From Chryseobacterium sp. G0201 (GTDB taxonomy: Bacteria > Bacteroidota > Bacteroidia > Flavobacteriales > Weeksellaceae), in contig NZ_CP033917.1 in the NCBI RefSeq assembly GCF_003815655.1, positions 3,038,001 to 3,102,000 of the forward strand: a stretch of 64,000 bases of DNA, in the 5' to 3' direction. Shown here piece by piece: positions 10,601-19,386 of this stretch. The notes below the pieces were generated by a model. That model did no database searches, was not told the origin of the DNA, and saw only the letters and a list, made by a program, of their open reading frames with translations. The first letter of the stretch is position 1. Each line of letters opens with the position of its first letter. The translations under genes were made by a program, and so were the position numbers.

Positions 10601-11532
10601 ACTTTTTTATTTTTTGCACTGCTTTTCTTTAATTTATTCTGATGATCATAAAGAGTCATAACCGGGTTAGTACACCTTACTGTATCAAGCAGCAGTTCTT
10701 CCTTTTGATAAGCAGCAGGAAGGTGCTTTGAATTAAAACTGAAGCGGTCTGCTTTAAATTCCATTGGCCCATTTTTATGATCATCTTTTTGATCGATTAG
10801 TAATGAATCGACAATGAAATGTTGATTTTCACTATTAAAATGTAAAGAACTGAATGCAACGGTAAGATTTCGATCAGGAAAGACAATAGATTGTTTACCG
10901 ACTGAGAGACTAATGTGATCAGAGCCCAGCAAATGATTGTCGTCGCTATTTACTTTTACAAAATTTCGAATAGATAGGTTAATGTGTTTTAAGGTAACAG
11001 ATTTTTTATTTCCTTGTTTAAAACTGATTGATGCGTTCTTTATAGAAAGATTACTTAAGTTAAAAGACTGTTGTGTCTTCTTCAAAAAAGATAAAATGTC
11101 AGAAGGCCGAAAGACAGTTTTGCTTTTTAATCTTTTTTTGGGATTTGAATACACTTCAACATCGGGATTGATAATTTCCAGACTGTCAACCAAAATCTTG
11201 TTCTTAAACAGCAATCCATTCCATGAAGTAAGCGAAAATTTCAGTTTTGACAATTTTACATTGTAATAAGAATTGGCTCTGCTGGTGTCTTTGCAAATCA
11301 GCATTGATTTCTCAAGCATAAGAGATTTCGACCAAAGGGAAACTTTAGCTCTTCCGGTGTCGAAAATATATTTTCCATCCGTTTGATTGTGCACGATAAA
11401 CTTTACACTTTCTTTAAATCGATGAATGATTATAAAATACAGCAATCCTGAAATCAAAAAAAGAATGCCTAAAAAAGCAATAACGTAATATTGTATTTTT
11501 TTTCTAAGCCTTTTAGATTTCATAGTAGCCAA
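7693..11532 (-). CDS. Very large AsmA-like (DUF748-type) envelope protein
   Basis: The 1279-residue protein has one N-terminal transmembrane helix (about 15-35) and a long periplasmic part. That part is made of repeating amphipathic beta-strand units with recurrent L-x-I-x-N-x-x-x-D/S-S-L phrases. This plan is typical of AsmA/TamB/YhdP-like bridge proteins, which in Bacteroidetes are thought to move lipids or support envelope biogenesis. The last 150 residues (G-S-M-N-F-S-Y-D-G-L-K and I-K-M-Q-L-S-G-I-M-S-T-F-G) resemble AsmA C-terminal domains. Its stop lies near an AT-rich intergenic stretch, and the AI-2E permease gene ends 25 bases upstream of its start. The assignment rests on architecture. 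Confidence 0.65.
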   Translation of the reverse strand: MATMKSKRLRKKIQYYVIAFLGILFLISGLLYFIIIHRFKESVKFIVHNQTDGKYIFDTGRAKVSLWSKSLMLEKSMLICKDTSRANSYYNVKLSKLKFSLTSWNGLLFKNKILVDSLEIINPDVEVYSNPKKRLKSKTVFRPSDILSFLKKTQQSFNLSNLSIKNASISFKQGNKKSVTLKHINLSIRNFVKVNSDDNHLLGSDHISLSVGKQSIVFPDRNLTVAFSSLHFNSENQHFIVDSLLIDQKDDHKNGPMEFKADRFSFNSKHLPAAYQKEELLLDTVRCTNPVMTLYDHQNKLKKSSAKNKKVKNEIFKLINIKFFEIENASVVQKKPDGRLKNSAGKTANLTVYNLSLRPSKDPKITLDSVHLNMKKIAFFSKDSLHKLTIEEFLFKNNDIIFRHVNYRPTTQQKIQKAMVFSAPSLILRNVNLEALLKKKLVADQAELLKPLIIIDDRKRIINKNHKSKTSLKDKKNIGLFMTLHQLKQMINVDQLVIAGGTINYKGSSKSNIVLHAKNLNAKIVLNRTLSSDSLVDIKHSIHKLEIGDIHLRSNKFLLNLRNYKFAGLYRQNWAENLKFQQNKNSVEAKNVYWKAFDWDLFQKSKIIKVDSLYINCLISDVNNPPKTIASRHKKDLPDIRVAELRIDKFLFSRKTATNQIGFSGNNILLTDMRSHKNYFTWKDLSLNISDFRLLGENTRGNIANIYIKNNLGSVQNLRFFSNSDKGLQKISLPTLFFSGKFNSTQPDILAFKSVSVDNGQIEIHSKEKNNSQSFHTPKIPFQIKSVSVNNLKVSYIKEKENDSFKYSGTVNLAAQNMRSFNESSQMIKSDNLNISVLDSNLDSEKFQLNIPQLSLQLKGGNLFRKNDVTTLSSTLSLNWSDASFKFQKDSMHLQANNNSGSYIDDEFILNRHKTFDLNSIIKKVAFKGEQIVYRDAAITADIQNYGWNSLKNTFHLTNFNLHPVLSREIFFKNTKYQDNYLELKGDSVSLSVAKVGSLSSDSAFSLNKISLDGVHLIVSRDKTLPRKPAKHKLMPTQLISSIKQPFSIDTISLKNNTVVYKEFEVKTKAWSEIPFSSLDGNIMNLSNQADRKDSLELNLTGNLFQADINRFSYKESYVDSLAGFRANVHFSAIDLKDFSNVSRPMGLLDISSGYSDHLYSRWSGNQYAATGSMNFSYDGLKVKFLNPEGKNGWYFSSKMKTFAANLLIPNSHHKSAMMFVERDPNKFVFNYWIKMQLSGIMSTFGLKSDKKYMKTFNKNHQRYQLPEINTVAENESKK

Positions 11533-11557
11533 TGTTTATAATAAATTCTAATCAGAG

Positions 11558-12643
11558 TTAATTTTGAGAAGCGACAGCCTTTATTTTCTCCTTGCTCTCT
11601 AGCCATGAATGAAAAACGGTGTACATGATCGAAGTAATGATTGCTCCCTTGAACATTCCTATAAATCCCCAAGCTGCCAAACCTCCAATTACCGCGATAA
11701 AAAGAATGATAAACGGAAGTTTGCCTCCGCTTTTTGCGATGAGAACAGGTCTTACTAAAGATTCAGCAACCCACATGAAGACAGCATATAGGAGTAAAAA
11801 TATAGTTGTCCCTGTTTGTCCCTGAGTAGTAACCCAAATGATCACAGGTAGCCAAACCAACATCGGTCCTATTTGTATTAGCACCAAAACAAATACGATG
11901 GCCGTTAATAAAAATTTAAAGTGAATTCCGGCAATAGCAAAACCAATCCATGAAAAAACCGCTGCAAGAAAAGCTGTTCCTATAACACCCACAGAAACTC
12001 CCTTAATGGCATTGTTTATTGAATTCAGTAGTAAGAGTCCATCTTTTCTACCGAGAAGATGTGCTAAAGCGGACTTGATTGGAATAAGCTTATCTTTTCC
12101 TCCCACTAAGAAAATTGCAGAAACTACAATTCCAAAGATAACTTGTAAACCTGTTCCTGCCAAGCCTAATCCTCCTGTCAGTAAATAGTGCAAACCATTT
12201 TTTATCTGATGTTCATGTCCCAAAACTATTTCTTTGGGATTTTGTTGAAGCTGAATCCAAAAGTCGGAAATACCTTGACCAGCATACGGTAATTCAGTTA
12301 TATTTTTAGGGAGTGAGGGAACGCCCTTTGTTTTTACTTCAAGAACAAAATGCTCAACATCCTTGATATGCTTTCCTAATGCTGTGATCATAAAAATGAA
12401 AGGTACAGCCATCAAAATAATAAATAATACTGAATAAAGGGCACCTGCCAATTTTCTTCGACCTTTAAGCAAGACCGTAAAATACTCAAAAGCCTTAAAA
12501 AATGAAACATAAAAAATCAAGGCAAAGGTGAAAACTCCAAAAAATATTTTGAGTACGTGATATAATGCAACCAGCATTATTAGTAGTACAATCAATAATA
12601 AATTGTTTTCCATTGGACTACGCAAAAAAGTTTTTTCACTCAT
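11558..12643 (-). CDS. AI-2E family transporter (PerM/YdiK-like permease)
   Basis: The 361-residue membrane protein has two N-terminal helices (15-50), a third near 65-85 and a polar segment (85-150). Four or five helices with the family's glycine-rich phrases follow, such as G-V-S-V-G-V-I-G-T-A-F-L-A-A-V-F and the late P-x-L-I-A-K-S-G-G-K-L-P. Topology and length fit the AI-2E/UPF0118 exporter family, whose members export autoinducer-2 or other solutes or act as antiporters. The substrate here is unknown. It is probably co-transcribed with the AsmA-like gene 25 bases downstream. Confidence 0.85.
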   Translation of the reverse strand: MSEKTFLRSPMENNLLLIVLLIMLVALYHVLKIFFGVFTFALIFYVSFFKAFEYFTVLLKGRRKLAGALYSVLFIILMAVPFIFMITALGKHIKDVEHFVLEVKTKGVPSLPKNITELPYAGQGISDFWIQLQQNPKEIVLGHEHQIKNGLHYLLTGGLGLAGTGLQVIFGIVVSAIFLVGGKDKLIPIKSALAHLLGRKDGLLLLNSINNAIKGVSVGVIGTAFLAAVFSWIGFAIAGIHFKFLLTAIVFVLVLIQIGPMLVWLPVIIWVTTQGQTGTTIFLLLYAVFMWVAESLVRPVLIAKSGGKLPFIILFIAVIGGLAAWGFIGMFKGAIITSIMYTVFHSWLESKEKIKAVASQN

Positions 12644-12714
12644 ACCTGTGAAGTTTATTCGTTATCATCCTTAAAGGAAAATTTTAGTAAAGACCATTCA
12701 TAGTGTATAGTTAA

Positions 12715-13209
12715 CTATCTCAAGATCAATCCTACAACAAAAGCCAAGAGCATATCTAAATGTATTCAATTACGAGATAAAAGGCGGCGCCATAAATTCG
12801 ACCTGTTACCAATGCTGCGGTTACATATTTTTCCTTTTGAAAAATTAAAGGGACATCATTACATAAAATCATCTCGCATCATTCCTCCTACACAACCTGT
12901 TACCGTACCAATCATCATGACAATGATCGGTTGCATCTTCATTTGAATAGCAAGTTTACATTCTAAAATTGTAAAAACTACTATACCAACAGCATCTAAG
13001 ATAAGAAATGTTTTCCTAATTTTATAGATACATTTTGAATTGAATGTTAGGAAAAGTGCAGCTACTGCAATTAGAATTGAATAAATAGTATGTTCAACTC
13101 AAGTCATAGGATAATGTCCCAACATTATATTACGGATTGTGCCACCTAGGTAGCACTCATGACTTCGGCAACAATAGCAATGACGAACAAAAAATGCAGT
13201 ATAATTCAT
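12715..13209 (-). pseudogene. Decayed TRIC-channel/UPF0126 (YadS-like) gene
   Basis: No single frame spans this stretch, but the minus-strand frames join into a recognisable UPF0126 protein. It has G-G-T-I-R-N-I-M-L-G-H-Y-P, then a helix ending L-D-A-V-G-I-V-V-F-T, and the second signature G-T-V-T-G-C-V-G-G-M-M-R-D. In another frame come L-C-N-D-V-P-L-I-F, A-A-L-V-T-G and the last helix M-L-L-A-F-V-V-G-L-I-L-R. There is an in-frame TGA where Trp is expected (P-M-T-W) and at least three frame shifts. The intact family is a small trimeric cation channel. The first helix region is also damaged. Confidence 0.75.
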
Positions 13210-13221
13210 ATTTTCTATTGA

Positions 13222-13959
13222 TTATCTATACAGAATTGCTTCATGAGGCAAAGAGCTTGACGATGTAGTTTGTTTGAATACCGTATTAGCCCCTGCACTG
13301 CTCAATGTTCCATCGGCTATTGATATTCCTTTTTGGTCTCTGAATCTTATGTAAGCGATGCCATCTTTGACGTATCCGTTAACAGATAGCATACCTGTAT
13401 CTAGCTGATCGTCTTTTGTACTATAGTTCGCTATACCCTCAATCTTGCTTCCTGATTGAGTGATTTCAAACAATATAATCCCTTTTGCAGTGATATCTCC
13501 TTCATTGGAATATTTTCCTGTATAACTTCTGCTGTTCGTCACTTTCTTTTCTGAAGTTAAGTTCTCATTTTTAACATACAAGTAAGCAGCAGTGGGTAAG
13601 ATCGAAGATACAGTAGTTTGTATAAAATATACAGTAGAAGCGTCTTTTAATATAATGGAGCCGTCAGCAACTACATTACCTCTTTGATCCCGAAAACGAA
13701 CGTAACCTCTTTTATCTTTTACATAACCGTTTACGGAAAGTGAACCTGAAGTCTCATCATCTTTATTAGACATATAATAACCTAGACCTTCTAATTTAGA
13801 TCCTTGTTGGGTCAGCTCAAGTATCATTAATCCTGGAGCAGTAACATCTCCCTCACTGGAAAATTTTCCTGAAAATCCATTGCCAGATTGCGCTTTATAA
13901 TTTGACATAAATGTGCCGCAAAAAAGACCTGCTAAAATGATTAAAGTTTGACGTATCAT
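13222..13959 (-). CDS. Secreted protein of two tandem homologous domains
   Basis: I chose ATG 13959 because it begins a clear signal peptide (M-I-R-Q-T-L-I-I-L-A-G-L-F) ending near N-Y-K-A-Q. An upstream extension would overlap the neighbouring lipoprotein gene. The 245-residue product contains two repeats of about 105 residues. Each has G-K-F/Y-S-x-E-G-D-V/I-T-A, then a strand pair ending G-S-K-L/I-E-G, then S-V-N-G-Y-V-K-D and R-F-R-D-Q-R/K-G. The domain is probably all-beta. I do not recognise it. It sits 31 bases after the PEPGQ lipoprotein and may be co-expressed with it. Confidence 0.75.
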   Translation of the reverse strand: MIRQTLIILAGLFCGTFMSNYKAQSGNGFSGKFSSEGDVTAPGLMILELTQQGSKLEGLGYYMSNKDDETSGSLSVNGYVKDKRGYVRFRDQRGNVVADGSIILKDASTVYFIQTTVSSILPTAAYLYVKNENLTSEKKVTNSRSYTGKYSNEGDITAKGIILFEITQSGSKIEGIANYSTKDDQLDTGMLSVNGYVKDGIAYIRFRDQKGISIADGTLSSAGANTVFKQTTSSSSLPHEAILYR

Positions 13960-13990
13960 TATATTATTTAGTTTATTATTAACAATCATT

Positions 13991-14251
13991 TTAATTAGAA
14001 TCGTCATCATTATCATCATCATCTCCCGTTTTCATTTCAAGCTGACCCGGCTCAGGAGTTTTGTCGTCACTTTGAGATTTCATTTGTAGTTGACCGGGCT
14101 CAGGAATATTATTGTTCTGTCGCACAGGCGATTGATTTGGATAAACATTTTGATCAGGTTCAGGTGGAGGATCGTACGTTGAAACAGCGAAACAAGAATG
14201 TAATAGTGACAACAACGTAATGATAAATATTGATTTTAAAGTAATTTTCAT
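13991..14251 (-). CDS. Tiny lipoprotein with P-E-P-G-Q-x-x-M-K repeats (copy 2)
   Basis: The 86-residue protein has a lipoprotein signal peptide (hydrophobic 7-18, lipobox L-L-H-S-C at about residue 20). It then has P-E-P-D-Q, P-E-P-G-Q-L-Q-M-K and P-E-P-G-Q-L-E-M-K, and an Asp-rich tail. It is about half identical by eye to the gene at 6539-6802, including the S-Q-S-D-D and M-K-T-G-D-D-D phrases. The mature part looks disordered and acidic, perhaps binding metal or peptidoglycan, but nothing shows this directly. Confidence 0.75.
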   Translation of the reverse strand: MKITLKSIFIITLLSLLHSCFAVSTYDPPPEPDQNVYPNQSPVRQNNNIPEPGQLQMKSQSDDKTPEPGQLEMKTGDDDDNDDDSN

Positions 14252-14846
14252 AGTAGTAAATTTTAACTACAAATTTAGTACGGTTTACTACGATTGACAT
14301 CATCAAAAACTCGTAACATTGTGATATATTCGTAATTTATTACAATGAAAATAGGATTGTTACACTGTGATTGTTCTTACTATGACAATCAGTTATATCA
14401 GCTATGACAATCATTATATCAGGTCTATTTGTGAAATTTTAAGTCAATAAGGTTTGAAAATAGCTGTAATAATTTAAATATATTTACATCGGAACACTTT
14501 TTTTATTTAAACAATGATCTATAAGAAATATTTAGTGGGAAATTCCAAAATATTATCAATGCGTATTGTAGGTTTATTTTGTAAATCTATATGTAGTTTA
14601 TTCGGAAATCATCACAACTATTTATTGTGTATTTACTGATGAGTTGATAAAATTGCAACAGTAGTGGATTAAGATTAAAACATAAATATTGTACTTACTT
14701 ATTCATCACTTTCAAAGTGTTAGCTTGATTCAAACTTTTTTGATACGCAGTAACTAAGATAAAGCTGAACCGACATGATTAACATCTAAGTTTTTGTGAT
14801 AGTGCAGCAGATTTTAAAATCAAAATATTAAACTAATTAAAATACT
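14252..14846. other. Gene-free stretch upstream of PAP2 gene
   Basis: This 595-base AT-rich stretch lies between a leftward and a rightward gene, so it should hold both promoters. Apart from the direct repeat at 14380-14422 I see no clear element and no reading frame. Confidence 0.5.
14380..14422 (+). repeat. Tandem direct repeat, two copies of about 21 bases
   Basis: The two adjacent units each begin CTATGACAATCA and end TTATATCAG; the first has one extra G between the halves. They lie about 130 bases upstream of the leftward lipoprotein gene and could be a regulator-binding site. Confidence 0.6.
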
Positions 14847-16216
14847 ATGAAAAAAAAACTATTTATTTATCGCTAAGCATTTTACCTTTTTCACTTCAGT
14901 ATGCTCAGGACTCACTCAAAGTTCAAACGATTTCACAAACTTTTGAACAACAAAATTCGCAAACGAAGAAACCCTTTTTCCAAAAAGAGTGGGTAAAGAT
15001 GTCTATAGCACCGACATTACTATTCAGTGCCTCAGCTGCGACTTGGGGAGAGAGAAAAAATATCCGTGAAATTAGAAACAGATACATTCCCACTTTTAAG
15101 GTAGGGTATGATAATTATCTTCAGTATGCTCCAGCCGCAACGGTATACGGTCTTAAGTTAGCTGGAGTAAAGGGGCGAAATAATATTGGAAGAGCTACAT
15201 TATCTTATGCAGCTAGTATCGGGATCATGGCCGTTATTGTTAATTCTTTAAAATATACTGCGAAAGTAGAGCGTCCAGATGGCTCAAGTAAAAACTCTTT
15301 TCCTTCAGGTCATACTTCTATGGCATTTACCAATGCCAGTTTTCTACATAAAGAATATGGAGTGGTTAGCCCCGGGTATAGCATTGGTGGGTATGGAGCA
15401 GCTGCAATTACTGGTTTAGGACGAAATTTGAATAACAGGCATTGGATTTCAGATGTCTTGGCAGGTGCCGGTATTGGTATACTTTCGTCAGAGTTAGGAT
15501 ATTTTTTTATCGATAGAATTTATAAAAATAAAGGGGATAATTTAGGAATGTTAGCAGATCTTGAAAGCAATGGTAACCCATCTTTCTTATCCCTTAAAGT
15601 AGGATCAGCTTTGTCAACCACAAACTTTTTAAAAGAATCTGAACTCACGGATAAAAAAGAAGTCGGTTTTGAAGCTGGTATTGAGGGAGCTTATTTTTTT
15701 TCTAAGAAATGGGGGATAGGAGGAGACTTCAGTTTCAGTAGTTTTCCTATAAATCCAACACGATTTCCATTAGATGATGATATTGGAAGCTTTGATATAA
15801 CAACACAATCTTTAGGATTTTTGAACTTTGGTGCAGGTCCTTATTTTTCGCATGAAATCTCTGATAATCTTAATTTAGTATTAAAAGCTACAGCTGGCTA
15901 TTCTTCAGGAGCCAGTGGGAAGATTTTTGTAAAAAGTGAAATTTTTGATCTGCCAACAGATGAATTTCAGGTCGCAGAATATAAGCCTTCCAGTAATTTT
16001 AGATGGAATACCGGTGCAGCACTAACTTATAAATTTAATCCAGAATTGGGTGTGACCTTATATGGAGATTATAATCAGACACAATCTCGTATTAGCTACC
16101 ACTTCAGCGATGTTATCCAAAATGATCAGTCGATGAGTGATAATCTAAATAACGACTCATCTCATGAAAAAATAAAATACATTAGTTTAGGTCTCAAATT
16201 GACAGCTTACTTTTAA
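14847..16216 (+). CDS. PAP2 phosphatase with C-terminal outer-membrane barrel-like domain (frameshifted start)
   Basis: The intact part (from ATG 14999, 405 residues) has all three PAP2 motifs: K85-x6-R92-P93, P-S-G-H (102-105) and R142-x5-H148-x3-D152. It should hydrolyse phosphate from lipid phosphates in the envelope. Residues 195-405 alternate strands and turns and end in aromatic Phe, like an outer-membrane beta-barrel. Upstream, ATG 14847 opens a frame that would encode a good signal peptide ending Q-Y-A-Q. It needs one more A in the A9 tract at 14850-14858 to join the main frame. This is either a sequencing slip, phase variation or real damage. Confidence 0.8.
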
Positions 16217-16264
16217 GGTAAATCTTGCAAATATAATTTTAGGTATATTTTTTCATTAGTGAAT

Positions 16265-16437
16265 ATGATATAAGGTTAGTAAAAGAGACCAATTATCCTT
16301 GTAAATGTTTAATTTTGGCAGGACACCTATATCAATGGAGATAATGATATGGGATCTTTCTGCCATTATAAGAAATTTAATTATATCAATCTTGAAATGC
16401 AGAAGCGGAAAGTCTTATGACAGAATAGTATCAATAA
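16265..16437 (+). pseudogene. 3' fragment of an LCIB-like gene
   Basis: Translated pieces match the last 55 residues of the LCIB-like protein encoded at 1807-2544: V-K-E-T-N-Y-P-C-K-C, then Y-I-N-G-D-N-D-M-G-S-F-C, Y-K-K-F-N-Y-I-N-L. A one-base shift near 16320 and another near 16412 break the frame, and nothing of the catalytic N-terminal part remains. It is a remnant of a second copy, lying directly downstream of the PAP2 gene. Confidence 0.8.
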
Positions 16438-16465
16438 AAAAGGTCAAATTAATTTGACCTTTTTT
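16436..16465 (+). terminator. Rho-independent terminator (near-perfect palindrome)
   Basis: AAAAAGGTCAAATT pairs with AATTTGACCTTTTTT, leaving T and A runs on both sides, so it can work in both directions. It serves the PAP2/LCIB remnant side and possibly the leftward regulator ending at 16547. Confidence 0.8.
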
Positions 16466-16546
16466 ATTTGAAAGTACTAGTTATTAATCTGTTTATCAGT
16501 TGATGTATGTGAGAAATTGCGAAGTGCAAACAAAATTGGATAAATT

Positions 16547-18158
16547 TCACAATTCTTGCTTAATTTTCTCAGCTCTGAGCTGAGAAATAAAATATGATGG
16601 AGTAACTCCTGTTTCTTTTTTGAAAACCGTTGCAAAAACTTCTCTGGAGGCAAAACCGCAGACTTCTGCTAAATAGCTAATTTTGTATTCTCTGTATTTA
16701 GGCTCTTTATAGAGCAACTCTGTTATATAATTAATTCTAAGTCCATTAATGTAACTGTTGAAACTCTTGCCGGTATGCTGTTTGATGATCTCTGAAAGAT
16801 ACTTTGTGTTGGTGTTAAGAGAATTTGCCAGGTAAACACGACTTATATCTTCCCGGATAAATTCTTGTTCTTCTTCAAATTTGGATAATTTTTCAAATAA
16901 AACAGCACTTGTTTTAGAAGTAATATGAACACTATTGTCGCGAATAATTTTAGTGCTGTCAAGATTATTTATGATTTGTAGTTTTACTTCCTCTTTATTC
17001 TTAAGAGATTCTATAATTATTTCATATTTCCTGTGAAGTAAAATTTTATTTCGTCGTCAAAAAAAATAGCCTAATAGTATAATAAGGATAATAAGTAGTG
17101 AAGATATTATAATAATTTTTTGAATATTACTCTTATTGATTTTCCCTTGCTCATCTATCATATGCCTGGCAGGAGTATTTATTGTCTTTTTTTCTGCATT
17201 TACAAGGCTGTCTTTCAAGCTTGTATATAGATTCATGTATTTTGAGGATTCTTTTTTTTCCTATTTCTACTTGTGCTCTGAACAGAACTTCGTAAATATC
17301 CCTTCTGATATAAGGCTTGCTGATCTGCCTTTCAAGTTTTTCTGCTTCTATCGCATAGTTTATCACCTTATCATATTCCTTTTGATCATAATATAGCCAG
17401 GCAAACTCATTTAGAGTAGCTGCTTCTAAATCTTTACCCACATGATACTTCGGGTTTTTGCATATTTTCAAAGCTTTGAAAAAATACATTTCTGCATCTT
17501 TTATTTTTTTTGAAGCAATACTTGTCATTCCCAAATTAATATACCCTAATGTCAAATTATAATATTTCTTATTCAAAAAATCTTCACTGTCATCTATTTT
17601 AGTTGCTGTTTCCAAACTTTTTGTCTGATAATAAATTACTGAGTCTAGTGGAGCGTTGATATGGGCGTTATAAGAAGCCAGTCCTACATATATAAGTGAT
17701 TTTTGGTAAAATTTATAATTTTTACTTTCTATTTTATCGGCAACAGTTAGAGCTTTTAAAAATCCTTTATGACTATCATCATTAAAACCCAATTCAGTAA
17801 AAGAAGATGCTCTTAATCTATAGGTGTTGGAGAGAATTTCATAATCAGCAGTTTCCAGAGATAGTTTTTCGGCATCTTTACTAATTTCAATAACTTTCTT
17901 AAAATTTCCAGTATCGTAATATTTCATCATCAGAATATTACAGCTTTCCTTCATTCCGTTTTTGTAATCTATAATTTTAGAAAGGCGGTATGTATTGTTA
18001 GAAATTTCTATCGCTTTTTTAGGATCTCTTACTGATACTTTTTCTGCTTCTTCTTCTATATCATGATCAATTTTTGATCTTGTAATAAGTTGCTCAGAGT
18101 TTTGGGAATAAGTTATTCCGAAAATCATACAGGATAATAAATAGTAAAGGGTTTTCAT
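16547..18158 (-). pseudogene. TPR-containing AraC-family regulator (copy 2), disrupted
   Basis: The 335-residue open frame (18158-17151) has a signal peptide and TPR-like helices. It then leaves frame at an A8 run (17252-17259 on the plus strand, read as T8). With one A fewer the protein continues S-S-K-Y-M-N-L-Y, D-S-L-V-N-A-E-K-K, a transmembrane helix, an in-frame TGA near 17058 in place of the Trp kept in copy 1, and a full AraC HTH. The HTH part includes S-Y-I-N-G-L-R-I-N-Y, K-I-S-Y-L-A-E-V-C-G-F and F-K-K-E-T-G-V-T-P-S-Y-F. Full length would be about 537 residues. One frameshift and one nonsense codon suggest recent loss or assembly errors. Confidence 0.8.
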
Positions 18159-18552
18159 AAGGTGTGTTTTTATTTGTTTTTTAAATTAATAGCATACAGA
18201 AATGCGAAGGCAGAAATTACTGATATTAATAGTCTGCAATTTATTACAAATAAAATTACAATGTAAATGTGCCATAATAAATTTTGTTATAAAACCACCT
18301 GTTTTAAGGAACTTATATTTCTACATCCCGGCATTTTTTGTAAAATAATCATTACTCTATTTTTTTTTATTATCAGTTGATTATCAGTGTTTTTTTTTGT
18401 AAAACAATATAATTGGGCGTGATTTGATTGTCTTATTGTTAGCTTTTCCGAAAACCTTACTTACTGTCGTTTTCTCTACGAAATTTAAGCTATAATATTG
18501 TCAGGTATTTGATGGTATACAAGAGCTGTATTTTCCTCTTTTATAAATCTAA
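18159..18552. other. Divergent intergenic region
   Basis: About 394 AT-rich bases separate the leftward regulator from the rightward secreted-protein genes. No reading frame is seen. It must hold promoters, but I cannot place one with confidence. Confidence 0.45.
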
Positions 18553-19176
18553 ATGAAGAAAATTTATTTATTTAACAGCAGAGCCTATATTGCATTTTGT
18601 GCAAAAGCTCTGCTGTTTCCCATTTTCTTCGCTTCTATAATTTTAATATCTGCACATCCAACTGCAAATATTAAGGTAGAAAATATAAAAGAGAAAATTT
18701 CAGAAGCTGTTTCCGATTCTCTTTCTCAAAACACGGCTAATTCTCAAGTCGTAAAAGTTTTTTTATCAGATGGTATTACGATCTATAATACCGAAGAATT
18801 TAAGGGTAATGTAGAATTCGTACAAACCAAACCAACAGTACATATAAAGAAGAAATCACCAGTCTTACAAGTTTCAAAAAACACTCCGAAATCTTATCTA
18901 AATAAACATCAAAAAGTAGAAAAAAAACGTGTAGTTAATGTACAGTTCAAGCGTATTCCTTCTGAATCTAATCATTTTATTTTCTCTAAAAATAAAGAGT
19001 ATCTCATAATAATACCCCCTACAAATATACATTTAACAATACTGGCACTAACAATATTATTTGAGAATTACATCTCCATTCCTTTCCAGAAAAAAAATAA
19101 TTCTAAGTATATGATATCTTTTGCCAATGAAATAAGTCATTGCCAAATGCACATCCGTCCGCCACCTACAGCTTAG
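18553..19176 (+). CDS. Uncharacterised protein with N-terminal membrane anchor
   Basis: The 207-residue protein has a hydrophobic segment near residues 13-33, probably an anchor or signal. A Lys-rich basic region (100-125) follows, and a second hydrophobic stretch (about 150-168) lies after the phrase Y-L-I-I-I-P-P-T-N-I. The C-terminus ends H-I-R-P-P-P-T-A. I do not recognise it. It is followed after 210 bases by an operon of secreted surface proteins, so it may act with them. The start follows a purine-poor leader, and no strong ribosome binding site is evident, as is common in this phylum. Confidence 0.6.
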   Translation: MKKIYLFNSRAYIAFCAKALLFPIFFASIILISAHPTANIKVENIKEKISEAVSDSLSQNTANSQVVKVFLSDGITIYNTEEFKGNVEFVQTKPTVHIKKKSPVLQVSKNTPKSYLNKHQKVEKKRVVNVQFKRIPSESNHFIFSKNKEYLIIIPPTNIHLTILALTILFENYISIPFQKKNNSKYMISFANEISHCQMHIRPPPTA

Positions 19177-19386
19177 AAGTAAATAACAAATGTGAATTCT
19201 CACAAAAACACATCCTTCATTCAATCACAATATTGTTTAGAACAAATTGAAAAAAAGCGAATGTGTGGGTCTGGCGTAGCCAATCTTAACAACAATCAAA
19301 TAAGCCATTTGTGTATTCGTGAGCAAAACAAAAAGTAGATGCCGTGGATACACTAATTAACAATTTTTTTAAAAAAACATTTTAAA

